Numbered from the stretch's first letter, positions 5,711-14,953 are shown. The stretch: DNA of 64,000 nt from Coprobacillaceae bacterium UN01-12pH3A (GCA_027676805.1 JAQENU010000002.1:1-64000), one strand, 5' to 3'. The notes: generated from the letters alone by a model not told the origin. Numbers and translations are program-made.

Positions 5711-7608
5711 CCTAGCATAATGATGATAGTCGAACCATCTTCTTGTTTTTCATTTACGCGCGGCAGCTGGTCAATCACGGTATCTCCCTCACCGACATAT
5801 TTAAACTTGAAATGATCGCTCTTGACTTCGCTCTTACTTAAACCGATATATTGATCTACTGTATATTTTGGAATATCCATCCATGTATACGTTTTTTCTT
5901 TTTGTTCCGTTACTTTTTCAACACCCAGAACATTTAAGACATCAACTAAGATTTTTCTTGCGATCGGCGCAACAGTTGTCCCACCATATTGAACACAGTT
6001 TTTAGCGTTATCCATCGCGATATAGAGAACAACCTCCGGATCATCAACAGGTGCTACCCCTAAAAAGGAAAGAATATACCCACCGCCAACATAACTTCCG
6101 TCGACTGCCTTTTGAGCCGTTCCGGTTTTTCCGCCGATACGATACCCTTCAATATAAGCATTTTTACCTCCGCCATTTGCAACTACACCTTCCAACGCAT
6201 CACGTACTAAAGCCGATGTTTCTTCACTGATGACATCACGAACATGGGTCGTGGTTGCTTCATAAATAGCTTCTTTTGTATAAGGATTAATGACTTTATT
6301 TAAAATATAGGGTTGATTTAAATGTCCGCCGTTGACACAGGCGCTGACTGCTGTCACTAGCTGAATCGGGGTAATCGAAATTCCTTGACCAAATGAAACG
6401 GTTGCCTGTTCCAATGGACCGAATTTATCATAATTAAACATGATCCCGCTGCTTTCTCCAACTAAATCAACTCCCGTCTTTTTGGTTAGCCCAAAATCCT
6501 GCACATACTGATACAGCTTATCTTTTCCTAAACGTCTCCCAATTTCAACAAACCCCGGGTTGGAAGAGTTTTGCAGGACTTCTCGGAAAGTTTGCAGACC
6601 ATGCCCGCCGGCTTTCCATGATTTGATCCTAGCCCCGCCAACGATCTCATAGCCTTTATCATAATACGTATCCTTATCCATATCAAACAGCTTTTCATTC
6701 AAGGCACTGGCAAACGTTATAATTTTAAAGGTAGATCCCGGTTCATACGTTTTCCATACCGGAATATTCTGATTATACGTTGAAGAATCATAATCCTGAT
6801 AATGGTTAGGATCAAAATCCGGTTTAGAACAAATGGATAAAATCTCACCCGTTTTTGGATTCATCATCAATGCCCAGATCCCATCGGGATTATACGTATC
6901 ATAAGCATTGTTTAATTCTCTTTCGACAATGTCCTGCAAACGTTTATCAATCGTCAGTTCAATATCCATCCCGTTTGTCGGATACACATAATCGGAAGAA
7001 TAAATCGGCAGGTTATTCCCTTTAGCGTCCATATAGTATTCAATACTGCCGTTCTTCCCACTTAAATAATCGTTGTATTTCAGTTCTAAGCCGGCCAGTC
7101 CTTGATTATCGATGCCGACAAAGCCCAAGGTCTGCGCCAAATAATTCCCATTCGGATAATAACGTTTTGTATCTTTGATCAGATATACCCCGGGAATTTT
7201 AAGATTGTCAATCGCAAGAGACTGATCTTCGCTTAACTGTCGTCCTTCCGGTGAAATACGCTGAATCGATACTTTTTTAGAAAGCTTGATAAGCAGCGTG
7301 GCTTCATCACATTGCAGGATTGGGGCTAAAGCACTGGCTGCACTGATCGGATCCTTGATCTGTGAAGGAATCACCACTAAAGATGAAGTGGTAAGATTTG
7401 TGACGATCGTATCACCATTGCGATCTAAAATCTCTCCACGGGTTGCTTCAATCGGGAAACTTCTTTGCCACAATGTCGTTGCCTTTTCACTTAACGTGTA
7501 GTAACTCACGATTTGAATATAAAACAGTTTTAAAATGATACATAAACAAATAAAGATGGCTCCGTATTTTATGTATTTCATTTTCTTTTTAGATATCTCG
7601 TACAGCAT
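5695..7608 (-). CDS. Class B penicillin-binding protein with PASTA domain (SpoVD/PBP2B-like)
   Basis: This 637-residue class B transpeptidase cross-links septal or spore-cortex peptidoglycan. An N-terminal membrane anchor (about 13-32) is followed by the dimerisation domain (TRGEILDRNG) and a transpeptidase domain with STFK, SSN and KTGTAQ. One C-terminal PASTA segment begins near YIGLSKSEV. I chose the ATG at 7608 (GGTGGTG upstream) over a GTG at 7620. With two class B PBPs in this cluster and a spore-protein gene elsewhere in the window, this copy is the likelier SpoVD, but the assignment between division and sporulation is not certain. Confidence 0.9.
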   Translation of the reverse strand: MLYEISKKKMKYIKYGAIFICLCIILKLFYIQIVSYYTLSEKATTLWQRSFPIEATRGEILDRNGDTIVTNLTTSSLVVIPSQIKDPISAASALAPILQCDEATLLIKLSKKVSIQRISPEGRQLSEDQSLAIDNLKIPGVYLIKDTKRYYPNGNYLAQTLGFVGIDNQGLAGLELKYNDYLSGKNGSIEYYMDAKGNNLPIYSSDYVYPTNGMDIELTIDKRLQDIVERELNNAYDTYNPDGIWALMMNPKTGEILSICSKPDFDPNHYQDYDSSTYNQNIPVWKTYEPGSTFKIITFASALNEKLFDMDKDTYYDKGYEIVGGARIKSWKAGGHGLQTFREVLQNSSNPGFVEIGRRLGKDKLYQYVQDFGLTKKTGVDLVGESSGIMFNYDKFGPLEQATVSFGQGISITPIQLVTAVSACVNGGHLNQPYILNKVINPYTKEAIYEATTTHVRDVISEETSALVRDALEGVVANGGGKNAYIEGYRIGGKTGTAQKAVDGSYVGGGYILSFLGVAPVDDPEVVLYIAMDNAKNCVQYGGTTVAPIARKILVDVLNVLGVEKVTEQKEKTYTWMDIPKYTVDQYIGLSKSEVKSDHFKFKYVGEGDTVIDQLPRVNEKQEDGSTIIIMLGDSDS

Positions 7609-7634
7609 TATGATCACCACCCCTAAATAATATG

Positions 7635-7659
7635 AAAAAAACCGGTCATCTAGACCAGT
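7635..7659 (-). terminator. Intrinsic terminator after the MATE gene
   Basis: ACTGGTC and GACCGGT pair (one G-U) around TAGAT and are followed by T7 on the minus strand, ending just before the MATE stop codon. Confidence 0.8.
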
Positions 7660-8994
7660 TTAATTCGCTAAATAGGATAAATGCCTGCTCGAGTGTTTCA
7701 TCATGAACACCACAAAGAGACTGACCAGCAGCTCCGTTATCGGCATTGCCCACCAAATCATAGAAGCGCCAAATAGGATCGGCAGTAAGAGAATCAGAAT
7801 ACCGCTGATCATCATTCCCCGCATGATAGAAATAATAAGCGCAATACGCGGTTCCATCACCGCCTGAAAATAATAAGTGGAAAAGATATTGAACGGAAGC
7901 AGTAAAAATGACACACTATAGCAACGAATAATCGTTGGTGCAATTTGAACAATGCTCTTAGTTGGCGTCATAAAAATATGAACAAACATCATCGGAACGC
8001 TCACACCTAATATTGTCCAAAAGAGACTGAAAAACAAAACGGTCCATAGTGCATAACGCAGAGTTTGATTAATCCGAGATATTTTCTTCGCTCCAAAGTT
8101 AACGGAGATCAACGGCTGTGCCGCTTGCCCGACACTATAAGCACAGCATTGTACGAAGGTACTCAGATTCACGATAATCCCATACACCGCAAGCGCATCT
8201 GTTCCTAAATAACGTACGATCTGACGATTAAACAAGATCGTTAAGAAGCCCATTGCCACATCGATAAAGAACGTTGAGAACCCCATAACACAGATTTCTT
8301 TAAATCGCTTTAATCCCATTTTCGGTTTGACCAATGCCAGTGTATTTTTCTTACTGACAAAATGTGTCAATAGGAAAACAAGTGTTATGAGTGATCCCAG
8401 CGCGGTTGCAAGTCCGGCACCGAAGATCCCCATATCCATGACGAATACAAAGAAGTAATCGCCAAAAACATTAAAGATACCACCGATTAAAACAGCTGCT
8501 GTTGCCAGCCCCGGATTCTGATCATTACGTAAAAAAGCCGCCAGCATCTGATTAAACAAAAAACATGGAAAGATAAACTTGATCGGAATTAAATAACGCT
8601 GTGCTAACGGTAATAGGCTTCCTTCTGCCCCAAATGCGGTTAAAAGCTGCCGTTCAAAAAAGATTAAAATCAGCCAAGCTAAAATACCTAATAGAATTGA
8701 ACCAATGAAAGCAACTGTAAAATATTCATTTTCATTATCCTCATGATTGCTTTTTCCTTTTAAATGACTAAATAATACAGAACCTCCGATTCCCATCAGT
8801 AATCCTAAACTATAGATGACATTCCAAATAGGAGCCACAACCGCTAAGGCAGCGGTTCCTTCTGGTCCCTGATATTGTCCGACCATCGCCATATCCACAA
8901 TCGAATAGATCGAGGTAATCAAGGCACTGCCAAAAGCGGCGGCTAAGTATTTAAGATAAAGTGGTTTTATTTTACCATTTAAAAAATCCATCAT
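7660..8994 (-). CDS. MATE-family multidrug/cation antiporter
   Basis: This 444-residue inner-membrane protein has about twelve transmembrane helices in two related halves, as in MATE/NorM exporters (SIYSIVDMAMVGQYQG in helix 1, the second half beginning around MGFSTFFIDVAMGF). It probably exports cationic toxic compounds using an ion gradient; the substrate is unknown. I chose the ATG at 8994, preceded by AAGGGGGAAT. A longer in-frame start at 9069 would lie inside the leader terminator hairpin and lacks a ribosome-binding site. The gene sits between two PBP genes with its own promoter, attenuator and terminator, so it looks like an insertion into the division cluster. Confidence 0.92.
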   Translation of the reverse strand: MMDFLNGKIKPLYLKYLAAAFGSALITSIYSIVDMAMVGQYQGPEGTAALAVVAPIWNVIYSLGLLMGIGGSVLFSHLKGKSNHEDNENEYFTVAFIGSILLGILAWLILIFFERQLLTAFGAEGSLLPLAQRYLIPIKFIFPCFLFNQMLAAFLRNDQNPGLATAAVLIGGIFNVFGDYFFVFVMDMGIFGAGLATALGSLITLVFLLTHFVSKKNTLALVKPKMGLKRFKEICVMGFSTFFIDVAMGFLTILFNRQIVRYLGTDALAVYGIIVNLSTFVQCCAYSVGQAAQPLISVNFGAKKISRINQTLRYALWTVLFFSLFWTILGVSVPMMFVHIFMTPTKSIVQIAPTIIRCYSVSFLLLPFNIFSTYYFQAVMEPRIALIISIMRGMMISGILILLLPILFGASMIWWAMPITELLVSLFVVFMMKHSSRHLSYLAN

Positions 8995-9012
8995 ATTCCC
9001 CCTTAATAAAAC

Positions 9013-9101
9013 AAAAAACTGGATAGGGTCAACAGATATCTCAATCTGTTGCCTTATCCAGCGTGTCATTTCTTATGAATGACTTACCCTCCGAGCAAGC
9101 A
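9013..9101 (-). promoter_or_regulatory. Transcription-attenuating leader of the MATE gene (possible riboswitch)
   Basis: The roughly 100-nt untranslated leader starts near 9101, has a small hairpin (GTCATT/AATGAC, 9065-9083) and ends in a long interrupted stem: 9019-9025 with 9055-9061 and 9030-9037 with 9044-9051, followed by TTTTTTG. That is an intrinsic terminator between promoter and ATG. A GGAGGGT stretch upstream may partly pair with the descending arm. I could not match it to a known riboswitch class (not TPP, FMN, SAM, guanidine-I, THF or Mn2+ by motif). Confidence 0.7.
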
Positions 9102-9107
9102 CCTAAT

Positions 9108-9135
9108 ATTATATAATATCTTATTGTATTGTCAA
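9108..9135 (-). promoter_or_regulatory. Sigma-A promoter of the MATE leader
   Basis: On the minus strand TTGACA (9130-9135), a 16-nt spacer and TATAAT (9108-9113): a full consensus match, lying just after the end of the neighbouring PBP gene. Confidence 0.85.
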
Positions 9136-9151
9136 GTGGAGAACAGCTATT

Positions 9152-11269
9152 TTAAGCAGCATTAACACTGATTTCCATATCACTGGAGATCGGTGTTCCT
9201 TCCGGTATATTTTGACTGGTCACCGAGCCGCTTCCATTAAATTGAATATTCATGTTGGTCAGTGAACAAAATGAAGAAACATCCTTTCTTGACCAGCCGC
9301 TCATGTTTGGCATCGTAATGCTTGAGCCATCCGTCAGCAGGAATACTTTACTATTAACCGCAATCTTTTGTCCGCCTTTTGGCAATTGATCAATGATCGT
9401 CTGACCATCACCGATCACTTCTGCACTGGCTTTATTGTATTCCACCATGCTGCGGGCATAATCAACGCTTTGGTTAGTAAAGTTATTTAACGTAAATTCC
9501 AAAGTGCTTTGGTTTGTTGTCCCGGTCTTTTTCTGATTTAGGCTTGACAGAGCACTGCGTACCATTGTTTTCACTAATTCCGGCTGAGCTACAAAACGGG
9601 CTTCGGTAACATCACGGCTGCGCATTCCTGTAAACACGATGATTTCCGGATCATCATAAGGCGCAAGTCCCGCCAATGAATACGTATATTTTCCGCTGGC
9701 ATAAGCCCCGTTTTCGATTAATTCTCCGGTTCCGGTTTTTCCAAACAGATGAATATCATCCATTTTAAAAGCGGTTCCTGATCCTTTTTCGGGATTATTG
9801 ATAACTTCGGACATCAACGATTTAACATGCTCGATTGCTTCTGTCGAGAAGATTTTATCACTTTTCTTTGTTTCTGTTTTTTGAACGACAGATTTTGTTT
9901 CACTGTCTAATACATAATCCACAACATAGGGATCTACCGTACATCCGTCATTGGCAAATACAGAATATGCTTTCAGCATTTCTAAAGCTGTCCAGCTTGA
10001 AGACTGTCCGAAACCGGCAGAAATAAAGTCACGCAATGAGCCGTCCATATTGTCTAATCCAGCTTGACTTTGCAGTCCTGATACGGTGGTATCTTGGAAA
10101 AAACCTAATTTATAATATTTATCACGCAAAGTTTCTTTAGAAACATAGTTCGTTAAAATAGTCGCAATGGCTGTATTGCTCGAACGGATCAGCCCGTCAT
10201 TTAAGCTCATGGTTCCCCACCCGCTTAGATTCCAATCGGAAATATACTGTCCGCCATCCCCAACATCAAAACTTCCCGACATAAACGTCTGATTCAGATC
10301 CACGCCTTGATCGTACGCAGTCAAATAAACAAACGGCTTCATTACCGATCCGACTTCATGGGGTGTATTAATAAATGGATCATTATACGTTTCAATATCT
10401 TTGACATTTGGATCAAATGATGGAGAAGTTGCGATAGCTAAGATTTTTCCGGTTTTAGCTTCCATTACTGCCGCCCATACGGATTCTACCGTATCCACTT
10501 GGGCTAAGTTATTGACCTGTAGTTCCAGATCACGCTGAACATTGGTATCAATGGTTAAATAGACGTCATTTCCATTTTTAGCATCTATTTTATTAGTCAT
10601 TCCATTGGGCAGATTATAGCCTAAGGAATCGGTTAAATACTGAATTGTTCCATTCTTACCTTTTAGGTAATCTTCCATGACGGCTTCAAGTCCCATTTTT
10701 CCTTCGATGATTTCATGTTCTTCTTCATTATTTGAAGCAAATCCTAAAATATAAGAAGCAAAATCACCATAGCGATAATTGCGCTTTGTTTGGGCTGTCA
10801 GTTCTAACCCGGATAATCCCAAGGCTTCAATCTTACTTTTTGTTGCCGGAGTCAGATCGTTTCCATAGGTTCCAAATTCAACTAAGTATTGTCCTTCTGA
10901 TTGAAGAATCTCCAGCAAATCTTCTTCGGGCATATTTAAAATAGGCGATAAAGCCTTCGCATAAGCGGCTGGATCCGTGACATAGGCAGGAACATCACCA
11001 ATATCTTTTCTGGTTTCACTTAAATAAGCAACTAATTTATAAGAAACAATATCCCCAGCCAATAATTCATTATCGGCAGAATAAATACTTCCGCGAGAGG
11101 CATAAAGGGTGCGTGTCGTAATACCATTCCCAGTAGCAAAGTCACGAATATTTTTTCCGCTGATAAAATGAACGCCGCTGATAGATAAATAAATGACATT
11201 TAAAGCTAACGCCAAAAAAACAGCGCCGAAGGCAAGCTGCAGCAGGCTAATATGACTGATCTTCTTCAT
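9152..11269 (-). CDS. Class B penicillin-binding protein, septal transpeptidase (PBP2B/PBP2X-like) with PASTA domains
   Basis: This 705-residue protein follows ftsL directly, the position of the essential division transpeptidase. It has an N-terminal membrane segment (about 11-32), a dimerisation domain (TLYASRGSIY), a transpeptidase domain with SVMK, SSN and KTGTGE, and two C-terminal PASTA-like repeats (DYARSMVEYN and MPNMSGWSRKDV regions). Family length is 650-750. It ends at 9152 with no terminator of its own before the MATE promoter. Start spacing of 5 nt to ftsL indicates co-transcription. Confidence 0.92.
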   Translation of the reverse strand: MKKISHISLLQLAFGAVFLALALNVIYLSISGVHFISGKNIRDFATGNGITTRTLYASRGSIYSADNELLAGDIVSYKLVAYLSETRKDIGDVPAYVTDPAAYAKALSPILNMPEEDLLEILQSEGQYLVEFGTYGNDLTPATKSKIEALGLSGLELTAQTKRNYRYGDFASYILGFASNNEEEHEIIEGKMGLEAVMEDYLKGKNGTIQYLTDSLGYNLPNGMTNKIDAKNGNDVYLTIDTNVQRDLELQVNNLAQVDTVESVWAAVMEAKTGKILAIATSPSFDPNVKDIETYNDPFINTPHEVGSVMKPFVYLTAYDQGVDLNQTFMSGSFDVGDGGQYISDWNLSGWGTMSLNDGLIRSSNTAIATILTNYVSKETLRDKYYKLGFFQDTTVSGLQSQAGLDNMDGSLRDFISAGFGQSSSWTALEMLKAYSVFANDGCTVDPYVVDYVLDSETKSVVQKTETKKSDKIFSTEAIEHVKSLMSEVINNPEKGSGTAFKMDDIHLFGKTGTGELIENGAYASGKYTYSLAGLAPYDDPEIIVFTGMRSRDVTEARFVAQPELVKTMVRSALSSLNQKKTGTTNQSTLEFTLNNFTNQSVDYARSMVEYNKASAEVIGDGQTIIDQLPKGGQKIAVNSKVFLLTDGSSITMPNMSGWSRKDVSSFCSLTNMNIQFNGSGSVTSQNIPEGTPISSDMEISVNAA

Positions 11270-11274
11270 ATCAA

Positions 11275-11565
11275 CTACTCACTTGTTACGTACGCTGTTA
11301 CATCATTATGGCTGTATGAAAAACCCTGACCAGTGGCCACGTCATTTAAATGTGCAAAAGATGTCATATTTTGTCTTTCGATATCTAATCCATCGATATC
11401 GCTTTTTAATGTTTGGATTTTTCCTTCAATAATCTGCTGTTCAACATTCATTGAAGATTCGATGGATTTGATAGCTAATCCACCAACGATATAAATACTG
11501 AATGCTGCAATTAAACAATATCTAGCTTTTACTTCAAAGCTTTTCTTTTTATTTTTCTTCATCAT
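11275..11565 (-). CDS. ftsL: Cell-division protein FtsL-like
   Basis: This 96-residue bitopic protein has a basic cytoplasmic start (MMKKNKKKS), one membrane helix (about 16-35) and a short extracellular coiled coil ([20 protein letters not shown]). Sequence conservation in FtsL is low, so the call rests on size, topology and position between rsmH and the division PBP. It overlaps the end of rsmH by 17 nt, suggesting translational coupling. FtsL partners with FtsB/DivIC and DivIB at the septum. Confidence 0.85.
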   Translation of the reverse strand: MMKKNKKKSFEVKARYCLIAAFSIYIVGGLAIKSIESSMNVEQQIIEGKIQTLKSDIDGLDIERQNMTSFAHLNDVATGQGFSYSHNDVTAYVTSE

Positions 11566-12493
11566 TAGCCACCCTCTCTATAACACGCAGCTTTGCCGAA
11601 TGTGCACGATGGTTCATTTCCAATTCATCTGCACTGGCTGTGTACGCTTTCCTATTTATCAGTTTAAACTTCGGTAAAAGATAATCCGGCAGCACCGGCA
11701 GTCCGGGTACATTTTTTACTTCGGTCTTTTCTTTAAAAATTGTTTTGCAGATTCGATCTTCCAAGGAATGGAATGTAATGACCGATATTCTGCCCCCCAC
11801 ATTTAATATGCTCAGCCCTTGATTCAAGGCTAATTCAAATACATTTAATTCATCATTGACAGCGATTCGCAATGCCTGAAACGTTCTTTTCGCCGGATGC
11901 CCGCCTTTTCTTCTGGCCGGAGCCGGAATCGCTTCCTTCACGATTTCCACAAGTTCAAAAGTAGTTTCAATAGGTTTTTCTTTTCTTCTGCTTTCAATCT
12001 TTCTGGCAATCTGCTTTGCAAACTTCTCGTCACTATACATATATAATAGTTTTACTATTTTTTCATAAGGATACTCATTGACAATCTGATAGGCATCCAA
12101 GCTCTGACGCTGATCCATTCTCATGTCTAAACGAGAATCATAGTTATAGCTGAATCCTCTTCCGCCTTCGTCAAACTGCGGACTTGATACACCTAAATCA
12201 AATAGAATCCCATCTACTTTTTCCACACCCAATTCGTTTAGTTTTTCTTTCAAATTCACAAAATTGGAATGAATAATCGTGAAATGATCTGATATTTTTG
12301 ATAATTTAACCTGAGCTGCTTGAATTGCCGTTTCATCCTGATCAAACGCATAAAGATGTCCCGACGTCAGCTGTGACAAAATCTTTGAACTATGACCACC
12401 GCCACCTAACGTACAGTCCACATAGATTCCATCTTCTTTAATATTTAATCCTGCTACTGCTTCATTAAGCATGACACTGATATGTTCAAACAT
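11549..12493 (-). CDS. rsmH: 16S rRNA (cytosine-1402-N4)-methyltransferase
   Basis: This 314-residue SAM-dependent methyltransferase (formerly MraW) begins [12 protein letters not shown], has the SAM-binding stretch [11 protein letters not shown], the insert [10 protein letters not shown] and GRGFSYN, and the C-terminal SLEDRICK. It modifies C1402 in the ribosomal P site. It lies 11 nt after mraZ and overlaps ftsL, the standard order of the division cluster. Confidence 0.97.
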   Translation of the reverse strand: MFEHISVMLNEAVAGLNIKEDGIYVDCTLGGGGHSSKILSQLTSGHLYAFDQDETAIQAAQVKLSKISDHFTIIHSNFVNLKEKLNELGVEKVDGILFDLGVSSPQFDEGGRGFSYNYDSRLDMRMDQRQSLDAYQIVNEYPYEKIVKLLYMYSDEKFAKQIARKIESRRKEKPIETTFELVEIVKEAIPAPARRKGGHPAKRTFQALRIAVNDELNVFELALNQGLSILNVGGRISVITFHSLEDRICKTIFKEKTEVKNVPGLPVLPDYLLPKFKLINRKAYTASADELEMNHRAHSAKLRVIERVANDEEK

Positions 12494-12504
12494 ATTGTTC
12501 TCTC

Positions 12505-12936
12505 CTAAAATTCAAAATCTTCTAAAGATTCAGATATATTTTCAAAATTGTCTTTTTCGTCATTGTAGTAATCATCCCAAGCAGCTGCATTCCATATTTC
12601 CACATGATCTCCAACCCCGACAATGACACATTCTTTTTCCAAATGTCCTTCATCGACCAAAGGTTTAGGCAAATTGATGCGCCCCAGCTTATCAAATTCA
12701 ATCTCTGATGCTTTGGCTGTAAATAAACGCACAAAAGTACGTGCCTCCTTTTTATTTGTCGGCATTCTTTGCAGTTTTTCAAATACTTTTTGCCACTGGT
12801 CTAACGAATACACATTTAAACACCCGTCAAATCCACGGGTCACAACGACAGAAGCATCAAAAGCATCACGAAACTTAGAAGGCAATGTTAAACGGCCTTT
12901 TGTATCAATATTATGTCTAAATTCACCCATGAACAT
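12505..12936 (-). CDS. mraZ: MraZ transcriptional regulator of the division cluster
   Basis: I chose the ATG at 12936, which gives 143 residues, the usual MraZ length; a GTG at 12951 lies within the last operator box. The protein has two SpoVT-AbrB-type halves, each with the D-x-K-G-R-L/I signature ([15 protein letters not shown] and [14 protein letters not shown]). MraZ forms a ring-shaped oligomer and represses its own promoter through repeated AGTG boxes, which are seen right upstream. It is the first gene of the cluster. Confidence 0.96.
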   Translation of the reverse strand: MFMGEFRHNIDTKGRLTLPSKFRDAFDASVVVTRGFDGCLNVYSLDQWQKVFEKLQRMPTNKKEARTFVRLFTAKASEIEFDKLGRINLPKPLVDEGHLEKECVIVGVGDHVEIWNAAAWDDYYNDEKDNFENISESLEDFEF

Positions 12937-12947
12937 GCCTATATCAC

Positions 12948-12982
12948 CCACTTTGTTCCACTTTTATACACTTCTTACCACT
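12948..12982 (-). promoter_or_regulatory. MraZ operator: four AGTG boxes at 10-bp spacing
   Basis: On the minus strand AGTGG, AGTGT, AGTGG and AGTGG occur at 12978-12982, 12968-12972, 12958-12962 and 12948-12952, exactly 10 bp apart. They lie between the -10 box and the ribosome-binding site, so all boxes face the same side of the helix, as known for MraZ binding sites in other Firmicutes and Mollicutes. Confidence 0.88.
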
Positions 12983-13011
12983 ATTATAAGCAAATTACCT
13001 TGATTTGTACA
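12983..13011 (-). promoter_or_regulatory. Promoter of the mraZ division operon
   Basis: TGTACA (13006-13011), 17-nt spacer and TATAAT (12983-12988) on the minus strand. The first MraZ box directly abuts the -10 box. Confidence 0.8.
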
Positions 13012-13022
13012 CTTATTTTAAT

Positions 13023-13049
13023 AAAAAAAAGCAACTTCTCTGAAGTTGC
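13023..13049 (-). terminator. Intrinsic terminator after the dipeptidase gene
   Basis: GCAACTTC and GAAGTTGC form an 8-bp stem followed by T8 on the minus strand, insulating the mraZ promoter from upstream transcription. Confidence 0.85.
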
Positions 13050-13061
13050 TCACATTTCTAT

Positions 13062-14072
13062 TTAAAGTACTTCTTTAAAAACACGCAATACGTTCTTATA
13101 GAATACCTTTTCAATTTCTTCTTGGCTAAAGCCGGCTTCTTTCATTGCCTTCTCTAATAATGGCAGCCCGGAAGCATCCTTCATCTCTAAATTTTGCGGA
13201 ATCCCATCAAAATCACTGCCTAACCCAATGCAGTCGATCCCGGCCAAGTTTTTAATATATTGAATATGCTTCACCATGTTATCGATGGTGGACATGAAGT
13301 TAGGGTCATCAATGGATGGCACCTCTAAGAAGCTGGCAGCATAGTTAATCCCCATTACCCCACCGCGCTGTGCTAATTTTAAAATCATATCATCTGTCAT
13401 ATTGCGAACATGGTTGCATTGTCCTCGCGCATTGGAATGGCTGGCAACAAATGGTTTTGTCGTATATTTAAGTACATCATAGAATCCGGCATCAGACAGA
13501 TGAGAGACATCAATGATGATCCCCAGTCTTTCCATTTCCTGAACTAAGGCAATTCCTTCTTTTGTTAATCCGTCTTTTGTATTTGGAATGGTAGAATCGC
13601 TTGTCCCATCTGCATTTTTCATTAAGTTAGGGAATCCAATCCCGTTTTCATAATTCCATGTCAAGGTAATCATACGTACTCCTAAACGGTAAAGATTTCT
13701 TAAGAAGTGGAGATTTCCTTTCGTTGTTCCCCCTTCTTCAATCGTTAATACCGCTGACATTTTTCCTTCTTTTTGATTTTGAACAATATCCTCATAATTT
13801 AAAGCAAGCGCCAGCTTATCCGAATTCTTATCGAGTTCCTGATAAAATACATCGATCATTTCATTTACTGTTTCAAACGCATTTTCAACATTGCCAAGCG
13901 GAACAAACATCGCGAAGCACTGTGCCAAATAATCCCCTTTTTCCATTTTATCAACACTGATATTCAGATCATTTTGGCGAAGCTCAATCATTTCATTTTT
14001 CTTTTCTCCCTCATAGATAGCCATGATCGTGTCACAATGCATATCGATTACTTTCATAATATCCCTCCTCAA
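13062..14072 (-). CDS. Membrane-dipeptidase-family (M19) zinc dipeptidase
   Basis: This 336-residue amidohydrolase-fold enzyme resembles renal dipeptidase: metal ligands in IDMHCDTI near the N-terminus, a bridging Glu in TIEEGG, VSHLSD and SHSNARG for the second metal, and GLGSDFDG near residue 280. Such enzymes hydrolyse dipeptides, often including D-amino-acid dipeptides. The ATG at 14057 (MKVIDMHCD) is an alternative start with AGGAGGGATATT upstream of it. It is a single-gene unit with its own terminator; no signal peptide is seen, so it is probably cytoplasmic. Confidence 0.9.
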   Translation of the reverse strand: MRRDIMKVIDMHCDTIMAIYEGEKKNEMIELRQNDLNISVDKMEKGDYLAQCFAMFVPLGNVENAFETVNEMIDVFYQELDKNSDKLALALNYEDIVQNQKEGKMSAVLTIEEGGTTKGNLHFLRNLYRLGVRMITLTWNYENGIGFPNLMKNADGTSDSTIPNTKDGLTKEGIALVQEMERLGIIIDVSHLSDAGFYDVLKYTTKPFVASHSNARGQCNHVRNMTDDMILKLAQRGGVMGINYAASFLEVPSIDDPNFMSTIDNMVKHIQYIKNLAGIDCIGLGSDFDGIPQNLEMKDASGLPLLEKAMKEAGFSQEEIEKVFYKNVLRVFKEVL

Positions 14073-14118
14073 TTATTATATTGTCTATATCATAACATAG
14101 ACTTTTATTTTTAAAAGC

Positions 14119-14157
14119 AAAAAAAGCAAGATCATTGAAATAAATCAATCATCTTGC
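14119..14157 (-). terminator. Intrinsic terminator after rpmF
   Basis: A 13-bp stem with one mismatch (14126-14138 with 14145-14157) is followed by a T-rich run on the minus strand. Confidence 0.8.
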
Positions 14158-14201
14158 CTCTAAGATCATAGTAAAGATATATCTAATCTATGATGAATCT
14201 T

Positions 14202-14369
14202 TTACAGAACTTTTTTACCGTTGTAATGACCACAATGTTTACATACTTTATGTGGTAATGTATATTCACCACAGTTAGGGCATGTCACTAATGTAGGTGC
14301 GGTTAATTTGTCATGAGTTCTTCTTTTTCTTTTTACAGTTTTTGAAGTTCTTCTAAATGGTACTGCCAT
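14202..14369 (-). CDS. rpmF: 50S ribosomal protein L32
   Basis: A 55-residue frame starting [10 protein letters not shown], followed by the basic [10 protein letters not shown] stretch and two CxxC zinc-ribbon motifs (CPNCG and CKHCG). Sequence, length and position after the DUF177 gene are all typical of L32. The ribosome-binding site AGGAGGG lies 8 nt before the ATG. Confidence 0.96.
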   Translation of the reverse strand: MAVPFRRTSKTVKRKRRTHDKLTAPTLVTCPNCGEYTLPHKVCKHCGHYNGKKVL

Positions 14370-14383
14370 GATCGTACACCCTC

Positions 14384-14896
14384 CTAATTCTTATCCTTAA
14401 AATAATTTTTTAATTTCGCTAATCTAGGATCTATGATCTCTTGATCAGTTACTTCTTCTTTGGTACTAATAATTCTCCAGCCCTCGCCTTCAGTCTTTAC
14501 TTTAGCGCCTTCTTTGACAACACGTAAAGGAACCTCCGCCATAATGTTTTGGAAAATAATAGGTGTTATATCTACGATATTCTTCTTCACCTCATGAACA
14601 TCTTCATCAGGAGAAGGTTTATCGAAAGAAAACACTTCAGTGGATTCGATCTCAAATGGATAATCGACTTCTTCTAAAGTCAGCGCACAAGGTAACACCA
14701 TCGTCCCGGTAATTTTCATATCGATATATAAACGCTGATCCTTGATTACCAAACGGCCATTTCCTTGCACGTAAACATTTTTTAAATCCAACAAATTATT
14801 GAATTTAAGAAATGCTTCTTTAGGAAAAACAAGTTCATCAGAAAACGAGAATTCTCCATTATTTTGTTTTAAAAGCCATTGTAAGTTCCACTTCAA
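14384..14896 (-). CDS. DUF177 (YceD) family protein, TTG start
   Basis: This 170-residue protein begins [10 protein letters not shown] from a TTG at 14896 preceded by GAGGTG. A longer in-frame start at 14992 is rejected because a consensus promoter (14925-14953) lies inside that extension. It has the DUF177 features: a middle segment of the type [26 protein letters not shown], and a conserved acidic C-terminal region ending [15 protein letters not shown]177 proteins are linked to 23S rRNA accumulation and are almost always encoded next to rpmF, as here. Confidence 0.9.
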   Translation of the reverse strand: MKWNLQWLLKQNNGEFSFSDELVFPKEAFLKFNNLLDLKNVYVQGNGRLVIKDQRLYIDMKITGTMVLPCALTLEEVDYPFEIESTEVFSFDKPSPDEDVHEVKKNIVDITPIIFQNIMAEVPLRVVKEGAKVKTEGEGWRIISTKEEVTDQEIIDPRLAKLKNYFKDKN

Positions 14897-14924
14897 AAGA
14901 ATCACCTCAACTAGCGCAAAATCA

Positions 14925-14953
14925 ATTATATAAAAGATAGTGCGTAATGTCAA
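14925..14953 (-). promoter_or_regulatory. Consensus promoter of the DUF177-rpmF operon
   Basis: TTGACA (14948-14953), 17-nt spacer, TATAAT (14925-14930) on the minus strand: a perfect sigma-A match, consistent with strong ribosomal-protein expression. Confidence 0.9.

Noticed and set aside
9005..9069. 25-codon in-frame extension of the MATE gene from an ATG at 9069
   Set aside because: It would translate through the leader terminator and lacks a ribosome-binding site at a workable distance.
12623..13003. Plus-strand frame of 126 codons across mraZ and its promoter
   Set aside because: It covers the MraZ operator and is antisense to mraZ, with no recognisable product.
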